NCBI RefSeq assembly: GCF_000090795.2
Contig: NW_003546264.1
Coordinates: 140,191-204,190, forward strand
Length of the DNA: 64,000 nt
DNA from: Amphimedon queenslandica
Taxonomy: Eukaryota; Porifera; Demospongiae; Haplosclerida; Niphatidae
Direction of reading: 5' to 3'
Of the stretch, positions 38,759 through 52,702 are shown piece by piece. Positions within the stretch are counted from its first letter, which is position 1. The number at the start of each line of letters is the position of its first letter. A program made the position numbers and the translations under genes. Under the pieces are notes generated by a model. The model was not told the DNA's origin, did not search any database, and saw only the letters and a list, made by a program, of their open reading frames with translations.

Positions 38759-41132
38759 ATGCCTAAACACGAGGCAATGACTCCTAAAGCTATCGCTAAC
38801 AAGATAAAGTCCAAAGGATTACAGAAGCTCCGCTGGTACTGTCAAATGTGCCAAAAGCAGTGTAGAGACGAAGTATGTAAAATAAATAATGTGGTTATAC
38901 ATTATTTCTTGTTATTAAGAATGGATTCAAGTGTCACATCATGTCAGAGTCCCATCAAAGGCAGCTCCTACTAGTAGCGGATAATCCTGGTCGCTTTGTG
39001 GGGAGTTTTTCTGAGTAAGTCTAAGAGCTAATTATGAGTGGGTGGAGCTAATAATTAATTAATCGTAGAGAGTTTTTGAAAGGGTTTATGGATATATTGA
39101 GACGACAGTATGGGACTAGACGTGTCCATTGCAATGTTGTGTATCAGGAATACATCAGGGACAAGGACCATTATCACATGAATGCTACCAGGGTATGTAC
39201 ATGTACATGTACATATACATGTATATGATAATAATAATAATAATAATTGTATTTATTTTGTAGTGGTCTACACTAACTGGTTTTGTGATGTATTTGGGTC
39301 GTCAGGGTTTATGTGAAGTGGAACCGACTCCTAAAGGATGGTACATCACTTACATTGACAGGAGTCCTGAGGCACTGGCCAGACAAGCTGTGAGTAGACA
39401 CACACTCCTCTTTCTCTCTCTCTCTCTCTTTGTCAATAGTAATTATCTTTCTCTTTTCCTGTGTTAGGCGGATGCAAAGAAGGTAAAGATGGATCGAGAC
39501 GATGAAGAGAGAACTCAGAAAATGATTGAAGATCAAATAGTTAGAGCTACGGCTCTTAAAAAGGTATTAATTAATTGGTGGGTGGAGTTTATTGTTAATT
39601 AAGGTGAACGGCGATAATGAGTCTGACGAAGAAGGCGGGAACTATACCGAACTTATTAGAAAAGATGAGAATGAGAAAAGTTTGTACAATTCTTAGTTAA
39701 TTTATACATTAACTTTCTCTTTTATAGTCACACTGTCGTTATTTGGTTCCAAGACTATTCCCCCTCCCCCTCCCTCCCTCCCTCCTCCTCCTCCTCCTCT
39801 ACCCTATCCCTCGGCAGTAAAGGAACACCTCCCAATGGAAATTAGCAATGACACTGATGAACTGCTGGAGGAGGCAAGACCAGCAAAGATTATGAAGATT
39901 GAATCAAATGATTTCCAAGAACCGAAACTACCCCCTCCCCCTCCTCCTCCTCCTCCTCCTGTTGCTGTGGTGAAGCCGTCAGTGTAAGTGGGTGGAGTCA
40001 ATTATTTTGTTATTATTGTACCTGCAGACCTATGAATCCTCTGAAGTTAGCGGAATTAGAAGCAAAAGCTAAGAAGACAGCAAAGGCTGTCAAAAAACCA
40101 TCACAAGAAGAAAAGTAAGTGAATATAAGGAGAGACATTGTAGTTACTTCTTTATAGGAAGAAGAAGTCGCTGTCGTCCCTGGATACTGTTTTTAAAGTA
40201 AATCAGACTATTATTAATCAATAATTAATTTATTTATTGGCAGTTGGAGGAGGAAAGAAAAGAGAAAATGAACCGAAAGGATTACTGGCTACATGTGGTA
40301 AGTATACCCCCTCAAAACCACACCCAATAACCGAACCCACTCGTTAAAAGGGAATCATAGTGAAAGTATTGAACAAGAGACTTGGAGAGGACATTTACAA
40401 GAAGAAAGGACTCATTGAAGAGCTTCATGATCAATACACAGCGTCCATTAGAATGCTTGACAGCAAAGAGAAAGTAAAAGTTGATCAGTCCTATCTGGAG
40501 ACTGTTATACCAGCTATCGGTGAGGGAGGGGGAGAGAGAGGGAGAGAGAGCGAGAGAATGACCACAAAGTTATTATTATCACTCTTAGTTATTATTAATG
40601 TGTGAGATGAGATATTAGAGCTTAGCCACACCCATTGACACACCTACAGGAAGTATGGACCGTTAATGAGTATGTATTATTAATAATGAATTGATGAATT
40701 GATTGTTGATAATCAGCAGGAAAGGGAGAGCATACAGTTTATAATATACAGCAGTTATTAAGTTATTAATTATTCATTATTCAGTTTAATAACTACTCAA
40801 TTATTAGGTATTATTATAGAAAATCATTATTTTGAAAAACAGACTTCTTTTACGAATAAAGTCTTATTATTATTATAATTATATTAATTATAATCTATAA
40901 TCATTAATAGGTAGGACTGTTCTAATAGTGAATGGAGCCTACCGTGGCTATAAAGCTAAACTTGAGGATGTAAACGTTGACAAGTATTGTGTGTCAGTTA
41001 CCATTGAACAGGTCAGATTATTAATTTTAAAATATATTTGATCTTTTTAATTTTATTTATAATGTATAGGGTCCTTCTCGTGGTCGGTATGTTGAGAACA
41101 TTGCTTATGAAGATGTTTGTAAAGTTTATTAA
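38759..41132 (+). CDS. KIN: DNA/RNA-binding protein KIN17
   Basis: Nuclear nucleic-acid-binding protein linked to DNA replication and repair and found in spliceosomes. Exons 38759-38872, 38920-39014, 39069-39192, 39264-39389, 39468-39563, 39604-39679, 39728-39983, 40028-40114, 40158-40197, 40244-40297, 40351-40519, 40911-41011, 41070-41132 sum to 1,401 nt = 466 residues (human 393). It begins MPKHEAMTPKAIANKIKSKG, then the zinc finger WYCQMCQKQCRDE...CH...H, the winged-helix part (YQEYIRDKDHYHMNATRWST, EPTPKGWYITYIDRSPEALA) and a C-terminal KOW/SH3-like tail (VLIVNGAYRGYKAKLEDV). The extra length is a linker with two proline runs near 39755-39795 and 39930-39960. Confidence 0.95.
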
Positions 41133-41294
41133 CAATAATTAATCTCAGTATTTCTTCTATTGTTTATTTATCCCATTAAAAACTAATCATTGTCAAATTT
41201 GTCATTAATTATGCTAACCACGCCTATCTTAATTACTTCCGGTAATTAGCCACACCTACTAGTCTCCACCCATTCTCGTAAAGGAGATATCAAA

Positions 41295-42845
41295 ATGTCT
41301 TCCAATGGAGAGAGTGTTCCAAAGATTGTACTTATCCCTCACTCTCGCTCTCATCCTTTTGCTCAGAGAGAATGTGTCCTTAGTGAGCCACTAAAGGTCG
41401 GCCGGCCTGTGGATAAGAAGAAAATATCTCAGAACAACCTCATTTTTGACTGTCGCGTTTTGTCCAGAAACCACGCTCTTATATGGTTCGAGAATGGAAA
41501 AGTGAGGGCCCATTTAAGCTAAATTATACAAAATATGCTAAATATAAGCTAATAATGATACTAATAAGCATAATATTATTATTGTAAGCCACGCCTTTTC
41601 ATCTAACTTCCACTTTTAATTATGTGTACCAATTTTAGCAAATTTAGTGGGAGAAGTCTTTAAAATGTTAAAGTGATTTCGTTAAGTAATCAAAGATGTA
41701 TTATTTACATGTACATGTACTTCCTTGTATAGTTTTTCATCAAAGACACTAAAAGTTCTAACGGTACGTTTGTTAATGAATGTCGTCTGTCTCCTTCTGG
41801 AGAGGAGAGCTCACCGACTGAAATGAGAACAAGAGACATAGTTCAGTTTGGAGTTAATGTGAACGTGGAGAAGAAAGGTAAGGGAGAGAGCTGTTTGTGT
41901 ACTGTGTATAATTGTTACATGGCTACTTTATTGTTTTCTTTTGGCAACAGATTAATATTTTATTGATGTACAACATCTCTACCTCCCCCCTCCCTCTCCC
42001 TCTCTCTCTCTACCTCCTCCCCTCTCCCCCCCCTCTCTCTCTCTCCTATAGTCACACATGGCTGTATCATTGCCACTGTTAAATTATTCATTGATGATAA
42101 GGAGTTACCAGGGTAAGCCACCATTACACCAAACCAATCTCTACCTCTCCCTCCATCTTCCCTCTAGACCTGATCCAGACATACAGCAAGTCATGAGTAT
42201 TATCCAAGTATGACAATACATTACATCATAAAGTTCATATTTATCCTCTTCCTCTTTTAAGAGTGCCTTACTCCGGGAGCAGGAGATCGAGACGAAGCTG
42301 GCCTGTATGCAGGAAGTCCTGGTAGTCACACACAACTTGGCTAATGATAGTATGATTGTAAGCTTCAGTATATCCCTGTATACTATAGTGCACTATAGTA
42401 TATTTCAGTATATTATTTGTTTTTTTAGAGTATAGTAAAAGAGGATGAGTTGCTCTCGCGGCTGGAGATGTTAGAGAACCAGCTCCAGGTATATTCTAAA
42501 AATATTACCGAGGATGAGCTGAGGAAGCAGCTGGTGGCGTCCTTTGAAGAGAAGCACAAAAAAGAGATAATAGCTAAAGTGAATATATACACAGTCCGTA
42601 TATCATATTTTCATTTTCATTTTTATTCTTTTTTAGGAAACGATACAGACAATGCTTCAAGAGAAGATCAGTACTACATCTAAACTATCTCAACTCCAAG
42701 TAATTGTTTATTAATTATTTATTTATTTATTTATTGTTACCGTGGCAACAGCGTGACTATGACAAGGCGGAGGAGGAGTGTCAGAGATACAGAACACTCT
42801 ATGATAGTCTGAAACACGAGGTGAGGTCATGTGACTATCATGTGA

Positions 42846-42889
<44 letters not shown>

Positions 42890-43388
42890 GCATTCTCAAC
42901 AAGTTACTAAACTTAATGACGCCATCAAAGCAGCTGAAAAGCAGAAGTTGGAGGATGACAATAAAGTGATTCTTGTTTTTGTTGTTATTGTTTTAGTTTG
43001 TTATTTTCAGAGCAAAGAGGAAAGGGACTTGCTGCAAATTGAAATTGAAACCGTTAGGAATGAACTGGAATTAACTAGACGTAAGTGTCTGGCTCCGCCT
43101 ACTTCCTTTTTGGCTCCACACACTTTTTTACCTGGCCCCTCCCCTTTTAGTACGTTTAAAGGAAACAGCTGATGAATTATTAGAAGTGAAAGAAAAGTTA
43201 GAGAATATTGATAAGCAATCAATGAATATCATTAATCATGAGGGTAATTAATCAATTAATTAATTAGTCAATTAATTAATTCTTCTATTGTGTAGTTACT
43301 GAGGATTCTAATGTACAAGAAAGAGTTAATGAAGTAGCTTTAATGGACGTCAATATTTCAACAAATTTATTAGCGTCAAATGGTAATT

Positions 43389-43436
<48 letters not shown>

Positions 43437-43657
43437 TTTTAGATATTAAAGAAGAAGCTGATGCTACAAGTTAGTATTTTATTTTAAATTTTTCTTTATT
43501 TTATTTTGAATTATTTTCCAGTTCACGACGTTACCACTAAAAGTGACTTGAAAATCGCACAAAGCAAAGTATCTCATCTCACGGAGGAACTAGGTACTCT
43601 AAATAAAGCCCACCTCATTCTTCAGTCTCAAGTGGAAGAGCTAAAAGGTACATAATT

Positions 43658-43743
<86 letters not shown>

Positions 43744-45137
43744 GATATTTTATAGTTCAGTTGCATGATAAAGAATTGCTTGAGGAGAGAAAAGCTGCAG
43801 CTGCTCGTGATCTTAAAATGACAATAGAATATCAGAAGAACGAGATTGAAAAACTGAAAAGTATTAGCACTAGCTAAATTAATTGTGAATACTAAATTGA
43901 TAATTATTGTTTTATTGCTTTGTAGATCAGCTAAAGGCAAAGGAGGTTCCGCTGTCTGATGTAACAGATTTACCGTCCGAACTGGAGCAGTGTCAGGGTA
44001 ATTAATAAATAAATAATAGTTGAATGAGCTCAAACTATATACACAGCATAAGTACATCAATATGTTTTAGAAAATGTAATAAAAACGGAGAATTCTCTAC
44101 TTTCCGTTTTTGGCAAAATTTGGCCCGAGACCATGTACTATAGTACAGGGACTTTTGTCCGATTTTGGAGCAACTTTAAAAAATTCGTAAAAAATCCAAT
44201 TTTAATCGGAATTAGTTCAAACTTTCTACACAACATAAGAACATGTATATGTATCAGAAAATGTAATAAAAACGGAGAAGTCTCTACTTTCCGTTTTTGG
44301 CAAAATTTGGCCCGAGACCATGTACTATAGTACAGGGACTTTTGTCCGATTTTGGAGCAACTTTAAAAAATTCGTAAAAAATCCAATTTTAATCGGAATT
44401 AGTTCAAACTTTCTACACAACATAAGAACATGTATATGTATCAGAAAATGTAATAAAAATGGAGAATTCTCTACTTTCCATTTTTGGCAAAATTTGGCCC
44501 GAGACCATGGGACTTTTGGCCTGATTTTTGAGTGTAGCACAGAGAGGTGATTCTGACTTACATGTACATGTACATCTATATTTTAGTAGTTAATGATCAA
44601 TTTTTAATGAAACTCCATCATTAGGTCAGTTACTTGAGATGAGACGACACTCTGAACTCACTGAAGAGAGACTGAGGGAGAAGGAGACTGAGATTAGCTT
44701 CATTATACAAGAGAAGAACAGTTTGGAGGATCGACTCTCATCCTTGAAACAAAATCACACCAACGTACTGGAGGAGAGCAGACGGAACGAGGTTAGCAAA
44801 GGGTTAAGTATTATTTTAATTAATAATAATAATTATTACTAGGCTCAGTTGCAGTTGGAACTAAATGAAGCTCAATCAGAGGTAATGTACATGTACATGT
44901 ATTAATTAAATTAATTTATTCATGATGTAACCACAGGCCAAGTCACTTACGTCTCAGTTGCAGCTCCTTCAAGAAACCTTGTCTGAGAGTCTTTCTCCTA
45001 ATCTTGCTTCGTCTTCGGAGGTTTCATTACTCGAGGCCCCGCCCTCTCCCGATACTCGTATCAAAATATTATCAATTATAACACTAGTGTCAATAGCTGT
45101 AGCTCTCATATCAACTGCTTTTGCTTATTTCTTTTAG
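41295..45137 (+). CDS. SLMAP: Sarcolemmal membrane-associated protein (SLMAP), STRIPAK subunit
   Basis: FHA-domain, tail-anchored adaptor; in animals it brings the STRIPAK phosphatase to Hippo-pathway kinases. 19 exons sum to 1,893 nt = 630 residues: 41295-41501, 41733-41877, 42052-42112, 42168-42207, 42262-42357, 42429-42578, 42637-42699, 42752-42820, 42891-42965, 43011-43080, 43151-43243, 43296-43382, 43443-43469, 43522-43647, 43756-43860, 43926-43997, 44625-44791, 44843-44881, 44937-45137. FHA at about residues 30-110 (VGRP..., CRVLSRNHALIWFENGKFF, SSNGTFVNECRL, DIVQFGVNVN), long coiled coil from about 150 to 570, and a C-terminal membrane helix (ILSITLVSIAVALISTAFA) ending YFF. All FHA phosphothreonine-binding residues I can recognise are present. 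Confidence 0.94.
44032..44535 (-). repeat. Tandem satellite type A, ~2.7 units (SLMAP intron)
   Basis: Reverse orientation: GAGACCATGTACTATAGTAC at about 44128 and 44315 (~186 bp apart), with a third, shortened copy near 44500 lacking the palindrome. Lies in the intron 43998-44624. Confidence 0.9.
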
Positions 45138-45270
45138 TAACTTTCTCCCTCCCCTCTCTCTCTCTCTCTCTCTCCTTGTATCTCATTACAAATCAAAATC
45201 TGAGATTTCTAATTAGAGCCCATCTCTTCTATCATAGGTTTCAGTAATTGAACTGTGCATACACTTAACC

Positions 45271-45332
<62 letters not shown>

Positions 45333-45718
45333 GTTATTGTTATTATTATTATTATTATTATTCGTTATTGTTATTTATAAGATTAATTAATGAAATAATC
45401 CACCTGCTCTTTTCCCCTCCTCTCTCTCTCTCTCTCTCTGATTCTTGTTCTTTAACAAGTTTTCTTTTTAAAAATGTTGAGTGGCATTAACAACAATTAA
45501 GAATAATTTCAAAATAATGATTATTTCGACAAAAATAATGATTATTTCGACAAAAATAGAGAGCAAAAAAATTGTGAACCCAGTAAACTAAAAATACATG
45601 TAGCAATAATAATAATAAAGAAACTAAAAGTTCGTTTTGTGTTGATAAAATTTAAATTAAGTTTAAACTTAAGTTGAGCCAATCTAGGAGTGTGTGTGGG
45701 TGTGGCTACGGTTAAGTG
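45138..45718. other. SLMAP-CaMK1 convergent spacer
   Basis: 3' regions of two converging genes. CT-rich tracts (about 45152-45175, 45418-45440), a long (TTA)n tract at 45270-45362 and a doubled AAAATAATGATTATTTCGAC at about 45510-45555. No gene seen. Confidence 0.6.
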
Positions 45719-47297
<1,579 letters not shown>

Positions 47298-47731
47298 AAT
47301 CAAGTAGCTTCCTTTAGAGAAAAATGACAAACAAAAAATTAATATTATATTCCCAAATAGCTAATAATCGTAGCATTTAAATATTCACATATACATAATT
47401 TAGTATTATATCTATACCAAAGCACTTTATTCTCGATTGTATTTATTTATTTGTGGTTGCTGTATTTTAACTTACTTTTCTCTCAAGTTCTTTCCTTCAG
47501 CAAAGGGTTCCTGATGCTGTACCTAGTTAACAGGTGGAGGAATTCAAGGAGGAACAAAACGAAGAGGATAAACACGTCCTGTTCCTCAACCACTGGCTCT
47601 CAACTCTCACTTCTCGACTTGCTGTACGTCCGAGAATCTACACTTTCTTTCACGTCAGAGAAGGATGTCACCGTCTACCTCCGTATATCTTGGCAATAAC
47701 TCCGTATACTCAAAGTACCACCCATTTCAAG
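47298..47731. other. CaMK1-RTCB divergent promoter region
   Basis: 434 bp between the two start codons. Open frames here on the plus strand run into the RTCB 5' UTR but match nothing known. No TATA box recognised. Confidence 0.4.
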
Positions 47732-50700
47732 ATGGCGTCTGCTGTGAGGACATACGATGAAGAGTGCTCGTATCTCGAGAAAATATCAAATTGCTCCTAC
47801 AGGATCAAGAAAGGCTTTGTGCCTAACATGAAGGTTTTTTGTCGATTTATTTAAGCTATTTTTATAACATTTCTATTTAATTTTATCATTTTATGAATAT
47901 CTCCTCTGACCCACATCTTCTCCTGATCACGTGACTGCTAAAGGTTGAAGGTTTGTTTTATGTAAACGATCATTTGAAGGACCTCATGTTTGACGAGTTA
48001 CGTCACCATTGCTCTAGCGGAGGTACATGTACATGTACAATATTAAAATGGGTGTGGTCATTACTCGAAATCTTCTCCATCTCTAATTAGGTGTGGGCGG
48101 GTTTTTGCCAGCTGTGAAGCAGATCGGTAATGTAGCAGCTCTTCCTGGTATTGTTGGGGTATGTCTAGTATACTCTCAAGCACATAATCTGTTTATTGAT
48201 AACATCTGTCCCACTATGTACACTAGGCTCACAGCTATTTGTACATATACATGTATTTATAAACCTGTTAGGTGTATTTATTAGTGCCATTGTGTTTTTA
48301 AACTTATTATCTATTTTGATAACATTTCTTTCTATATCAATGCTCACAGAAGTCAATAGGTCTTCCTGATGTTCATTCTGGCTACGGGTTTGCCATTGGT
48401 AACATGGCTGCCTTTGATATGTCTGACCCAGAGGCGGTAGTGTCACCAGGAGGGGTGGGGTTTGATATCAACTGTGGAGTGAGACTACTGAGGACTAACT
48501 TGTTTAAAAAAGACATAGAGCCAGTCAAAGAACAGCTGGCACAAGTAATTGGCAATGATGATAATAATAAATAAATAAAGAATAGATAAGTATTAAATAT
48601 AGATATACACATGTGATAATAATGATATGTACATGTATAAATATGTGTTTCTTTTCTCTCCCAGTCTTTGTTTGATCACATACCAGTGGGGGTTGGATCT
48701 AAAGGAGTTATTCCAATGACAGCAAGGTATGTACACCTTTGTATCTGTACATGTACATGAATGCCTCTATCTACATCTACATATGTACATACACATATGT
48801 ACATGTACATATGTACATGTACATATGTACATATGTACATGTACATATGTACATATGTACATGTACATATGTACATATGTACATGTACATGCAGTACATG
48901 TACATGTACATATTATAGTAAAGTATGTGTTGGATGTGTAGAGGAAATGGTACATTTAAATGTAATAATAATAACAATACCAGGAATACTATAATGTACT
49001 ACTAATAGTATCCACTTAAGTTATCAAGTAAGTGTTAGTTATTATCTACTGTTTATTAAATATTGGCTATTAACTACTAGTTATTAAGTGCTGGTTATTA
49101 AATAGTGGTTATTAAGTGCTGGTTATTAATATTAGAGATCTTGAATCAGCTCTAGAGATGGGAATGGACTGGACTTTAAGGGAAGGTTATGGCTGGGCTG
49201 AAGACAAGGAACACTGTGAAGAATACGGTCGAATGCTCCAGGCTGACCCTTCCAAAGTATCCCAGAGAGCGAAGAAGAGGGGACTGCCCCAACTGGGTAC
49301 CCTAGGGGCAGGGAACCATTATGCTGAGATACAGGTGGTAGAGGAAATATTTGATAAACATGCAGCAGCTAAAATGGGTATTGAAGAAAAGGAACAAGTA
49401 ATTAATTAACCATTATTATTATTTATTTGTTCATTTATTTATCATTATTAATAGGTGTGTGTTATGATCCACAGTGGTAGCCGTGGGTTAGGGCATCAGG
49501 TGGCGACTGATGCTCTTGTTGAAATGGAGAAGGCGATGAAGAGAGACAACATTGAAGTTAATGACCGACAGGTGAGTAGAGAAGGATCCATTTCATGCCT
49601 CCATTTTTTGTGTACTCCTGCAGCTAGCTTGTGCTAAGATAAAGTCAAAGGAAGGAGAGAATTATTTAAAAGGAATGGCAGCTGCTGCCAACTATGCCTG
49701 GGTCAACAGATCCAGTATGACCTTCTTGACAAGACAAGTGAGAGAGAGAAGGGAAAAGAGAGAGACAGTGAGAATTGATGACGTGTGTTTTAGGCCTTTG
49801 CTAAGATGTTTAAAAGTACTCCTGATGATCTTGACATGCACATAATATACGACGTTTCTCATAACATTGCAAAGGTTAGATATTCAATTTAACTTTTATT
49901 TTATTGTTGTTTTTTAAAGGTGGAGCAGCACATAGTGAGTGGGCGTGAGAAGACCCTCCTGGTTCATCGTAAAGGATCTACAAGAGCATTCCCTCCCCAT
50001 CACCCACTGATACCGGTCGACTATCAAGTAATGGCTACCAAAAATGCAGCAAATGAAGATATTTGCAGCAAAAGAACTCACTAAAGCAATTCATACTGTA
50101 AATTCTAAACCAATCTTTTCTATTCTTCTCTAGTTAACTGGACAGCCAGTACTCATCGGAGGGACAATGGGTACATGTAGGTACGTTGGTTATTGCTACA
50201 TGTAAGCCTGTGCTGTTACTGTTACTGTGTTGTGTTTATTAGTTACGTTTTGACTGGAACTGATAAAGGATTTACTGAGACCTTTGGATCTACGTGCCAC
50301 GGAGCCGTTAGTACTTAAGTACATGTACAAAATTAAATGTAAAAATTTTTTTAATTTTTTTCAAAATTGGGCCAAAGTCCTTGTAAAGTAGTACATGGTT
50401 GTGGGTCCAAATTTCGCCAAAAGTGAAATTGAGGAAACTTTGCATTTCATGACAATACCATGTCATTTGGTGTGCATGTCGCATTCATTGATGGTTGCAT
50501 CTTTTTCTCTTTTTGTTGCAGGGTCGTGCCCTCTCCAGAGCGAAATCAAGGTTTATTATTATAATTATTATTATTAGTTTTATGTGAATGTGTACGCGTG
50601 TAGGAGAACCCTTGGTTACGAGGAGGTGCTTGAGTCGCTAGCTAAACAAGGGATAGCGATAAGAGTAGCATCACCAAAACTGGTAATGGAAGAAGCGCCT

Positions 50701-50859
50701 CAGTCGTACAAGAATGTGACTGATGTTGTTGAAACATGTACGTAATGATAATAATAATAGTATAATTAATGTGGTGGGTGTGGTTCATTAATAGGTCATT
50801 CTGCTGGAATAAGTAACAAAGCATTCAAATTGAAACCGATTGCAGTTATTAAGGGTTAA
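47732..50859 (+). CDS. RTCB: RNA-splicing ligase RtcB (tRNA ligase catalytic subunit)
   Basis: It joins tRNA halves after intron removal and ligates XBP1 mRNA in the unfolded-protein response. Exons 47732-47833, 47944-48022, 48091-48158, 48350-48544, 48665-48726, 49136-49397, 49455-49571, 49624-49737, 49794-49874, 49920-50027, 50134-50180, 50243-50306, 50522-50550, 50604-50737, 50795-50859 sum to 1,527 nt = 508 residues (human 505). Metal-binding and active-site motifs intact: [16 protein letters not shown] (Cys), [49 protein letters not shown], and [16 protein letters not shown] with the guanylylated His. Near-universal length and conservation make this certain. Confidence 0.97.
48735..48915 (+). 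repeat. ACATGT/ATGTAC microsatellite (RTCB intron)
   Basis: Alternating GTACAT and ATGTACAT units for about 180 bp, self-complementary throughout, so able to extrude cruciforms. Inside the intron 48727-49135. Confidence 0.92.
50343..50430 (+). repeat. Satellite type A fragment (RTCB intron)
   Basis: Diverged half unit: CAAAATTGGGCCAAAGTCC, then TAGTACATGGTTGTGGGTCC and AAATTTCGCCAAAAGTGAAA. Lies in the intron 50307-50521. Confidence 0.7.
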
Positions 50860-51035
50860 TTAACTGATTGTTTATTAAATATATTGCATATTTGTTTATA
50901 ATTATTGTCATTGTTTGTGATTTTTATCCATTCTGTAGAAGACAATTAAGACTTACCGTCTGCGCATGTGCAGCAGTTTGCTAATGAATCAATTATCTTT
51001 CAGCAAAAAAGGGTGTGGCTGGGCTTTGAGCAATC

Positions 51036-52469
51036 ATGGACGTTTCTCCAACCTTTACAACTCTGACTGACCTTGCACAGGGCAGCTCCACAAACGAGGG
51101 ACGCTACGAGACTCTAGTGAGCAAATTTACCGATAAATATGGCCGACCTCCAACCCATTTAGCCAGATCACCAGGACGAGTCAACCTGATTGGAGAACAC
51201 ATTGATTACTGTGGTTATGGGGTGCTACCCATGGCCATTGAGCAAGATATTGTAATGGCGTTTGCTGCAACTGATTCAAACACCATAAGCATAGCTGATA
51301 TCGAAGAAGATAAGTATGCAGCTAAAGATATAGATCTTTCTTCCGATTGGCGCAATTTCTCTTCAAATGGGGCCGTGCCATGGTACAACTATTTCCTCTG
51401 TGGGTTTAGAGGTATCATTGAAGAATTCTCAATTTTGTCTCCAGTCGGTATTCAAGTAATGATGGATGGATCTATACCGCCTAGTTCAGGTCTCTCGAGT
51501 TCTTCTGCCCTCGTCTGCTGTTCCTCAATAGTTACTCTAGTCTCTAACTCTGTCCCCCTACCATCAAAGACCAGGTTAGCTGATATATGTGCTTCGTCCG
51601 AGCGATACATTGGAACTCAAGGAGGAGGGATGGATCAAGCCGTCTCGTTCCTTGCCCAACCTGGACGTGCTTTGAAAATTGATTTCAATCCATTGACCTC
51701 ATCTCCAGTCACCCTACCAGCTGGCTATTCTTTTGTTGTCTCTCATTGCGGAGAGTCAATGAATAAAGCTGCTACTTTTTCTTTTAATGAAAGAGTAGTT
51801 GAGTGCAGACTGGCTGCTAAAGCATTGGCTTCTTTGCAAGGAATAGAATGGAGGAATATTTCTAAATTTGCTGATCTTCAAAATGCGCTGGGCTACACCC
51901 TTAAGCAGATGGTATCTTTGGTACAAGATAAGCTTCATGAAGATTCTTATACCAAAGATGAAATCTGTGGGATACTAGGACTAAAGATCAAGGGGGATGA
52001 ATTGGTTGGAGAGGTTTTGAGCAGCATGAGTCCTCAGGCTCAAAAAGCAGCTGCAGAATTGAGCCGTTATAAGCTCTACCAGAGAGCACTGCATGTGTTT
52101 GCTGAAGCCGATCGCGTTGAGCAGTTCAAGATGATCGCAAATGGAGAAGAAGCTGTTGAAGATGTTGGTGCTAGTCTTGGAGAATTAATGAATGCGAGTC
52201 ATTCCAGCTGCTCTAAGCTTTACGAGTGCTCCTGTCCTGCCCTTGACACTCTTGTTAGCAATTGTGTGGCTTCAGGTGCGTCAGGATCACGGCTCACCGG
52301 AGCTGGTTGGGGCGGCTGTTCGGTATCTATTGTCTCCGATAGTTCTTTAGAGAAGTTTCTGGAAGGATTACGTGGAGCGTTTTTCAAAGGAAAAACTGAC
52401 GAAGAATTGAAGACCAAGCTTTTTGCAACAAGGCCTGGTCCAGGGGCTGCTCTGTGTCACCTGAAATAA
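51036..52469 (+). CDS. GALK2: N-acetylgalactosamine kinase / galactokinase, intronless
   Basis: GHMP kinase that phosphorylates the C1 hydroxyl of GalNAc (and galactose weakly). A single 477-residue exon (human GALK2 458). Signatures: SPGRVNLIGEHIDYCGYG (galactokinase motif; CGY rather than NGG is the GALK2 form), IPPSSGLSSSSALVCC (ATP-binding), ERYIGTQGGGMDQAVSFLA (catalytic Asp region), GSRLTGAGWGGCSVSIV (third GHMP motif). It lies 176 bp after RTCB, same strand. It is the only larger gene here without introns, consistent with an old retroposed copy that kept function, or intron loss. No poly(A) tract or flanking duplication seen. Confidence 0.95.
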   Translation: MDVSPTFTTLTDLAQGSSTNEGRYETLVSKFTDKYGRPPTHLARSPGRVNLIGEHIDYCGYGVLPMAIEQDIVMAFAATDSNTISIADIEEDKYAAKDIDLSSDWRNFSSNGAVPWYNYFLCGFRGIIEEFSILSPVGIQVMMDGSIPPSSGLSSSSALVCCSSIVTLVSNSVPLPSKTRLADICASSERYIGTQGGGMDQAVSFLAQPGRALKIDFNPLTSSPVTLPAGYSFVVSHCGESMNKAATFSFNERVVECRLAAKALASLQGIEWRNISKFADLQNALGYTLKQMVSLVQDKLHEDSYTKDEICGILGLKIKGDELVGEVLSSMSPQAQKAAAELSRYKLYQRALHVFAEADRVEQFKMIANGEEAVEDVGASLGELMNASHSSCSKLYECSCPALDTLVSNCVASGASGSRLTGAGWGGCSVSIVSDSSLEKFLEGLRGAFFKGKTDEELKTKLFATRPGPGAALCHLK

Positions 52470-52519
52470 CTTGAATTGATTGAAAAAATTGCATTTTGTA
52501 AAAAAATGACTTTTTGTGA

Positions 52520-52540
52520 GATAAAAAAAAGAAAAAAAAG
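52520..52540 (-). terminator. RNA polymerase III terminator of tRNA-Lys
   Basis: On the minus strand the tRNA is followed within a few bases by two T runs of eight separated by one C (plus-strand AAAAAAAAGAAAAAAAA), the usual Pol III stop signal. Confidence 0.8.
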
Positions 52541-52542
52541 AG

Positions 52543-52615
52543 CGCCCAACGTGGGGCTCGAACCCACGACCCTGAGATTAAGAGTCTCATGCTCTACCGA
52601 CTGAGCTAGCCGGGC
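52543..52615 (-). tRNA. tRNA-Lys (CUU)
   Basis: 73 nt. It starts GCCCGGCTAGCTCAGTCGGT, anticodon loop CTCTTAA with anticodon CTT, T arm GGGTTCGAGCCCC, acceptor stem closes with GTTGGGC plus discriminator G. Internal A box (TAGCTCAGTCGG) and B box (GGGTTCGAGCC) are intact. No intron. It sits 73 bp after GALK2 and 87 bp before the LKR start codon, transcribed away from the latter. Confidence 0.97.
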
Positions 52616-52702
52616 TGCTGTTACTGCGCAGAATTTGGACATTGTATTTATAAATATAATCAGGAAAATGGGCGTTCCTCATAAGGCCACACCTATATTA
52701 TC

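Noticed and set aside
48676-48994. Cys/Tyr/Met/Val-rich open frames on both strands
   Set aside because: They arise from the self-complementary ACATGT microsatellite in an RTCB intron.
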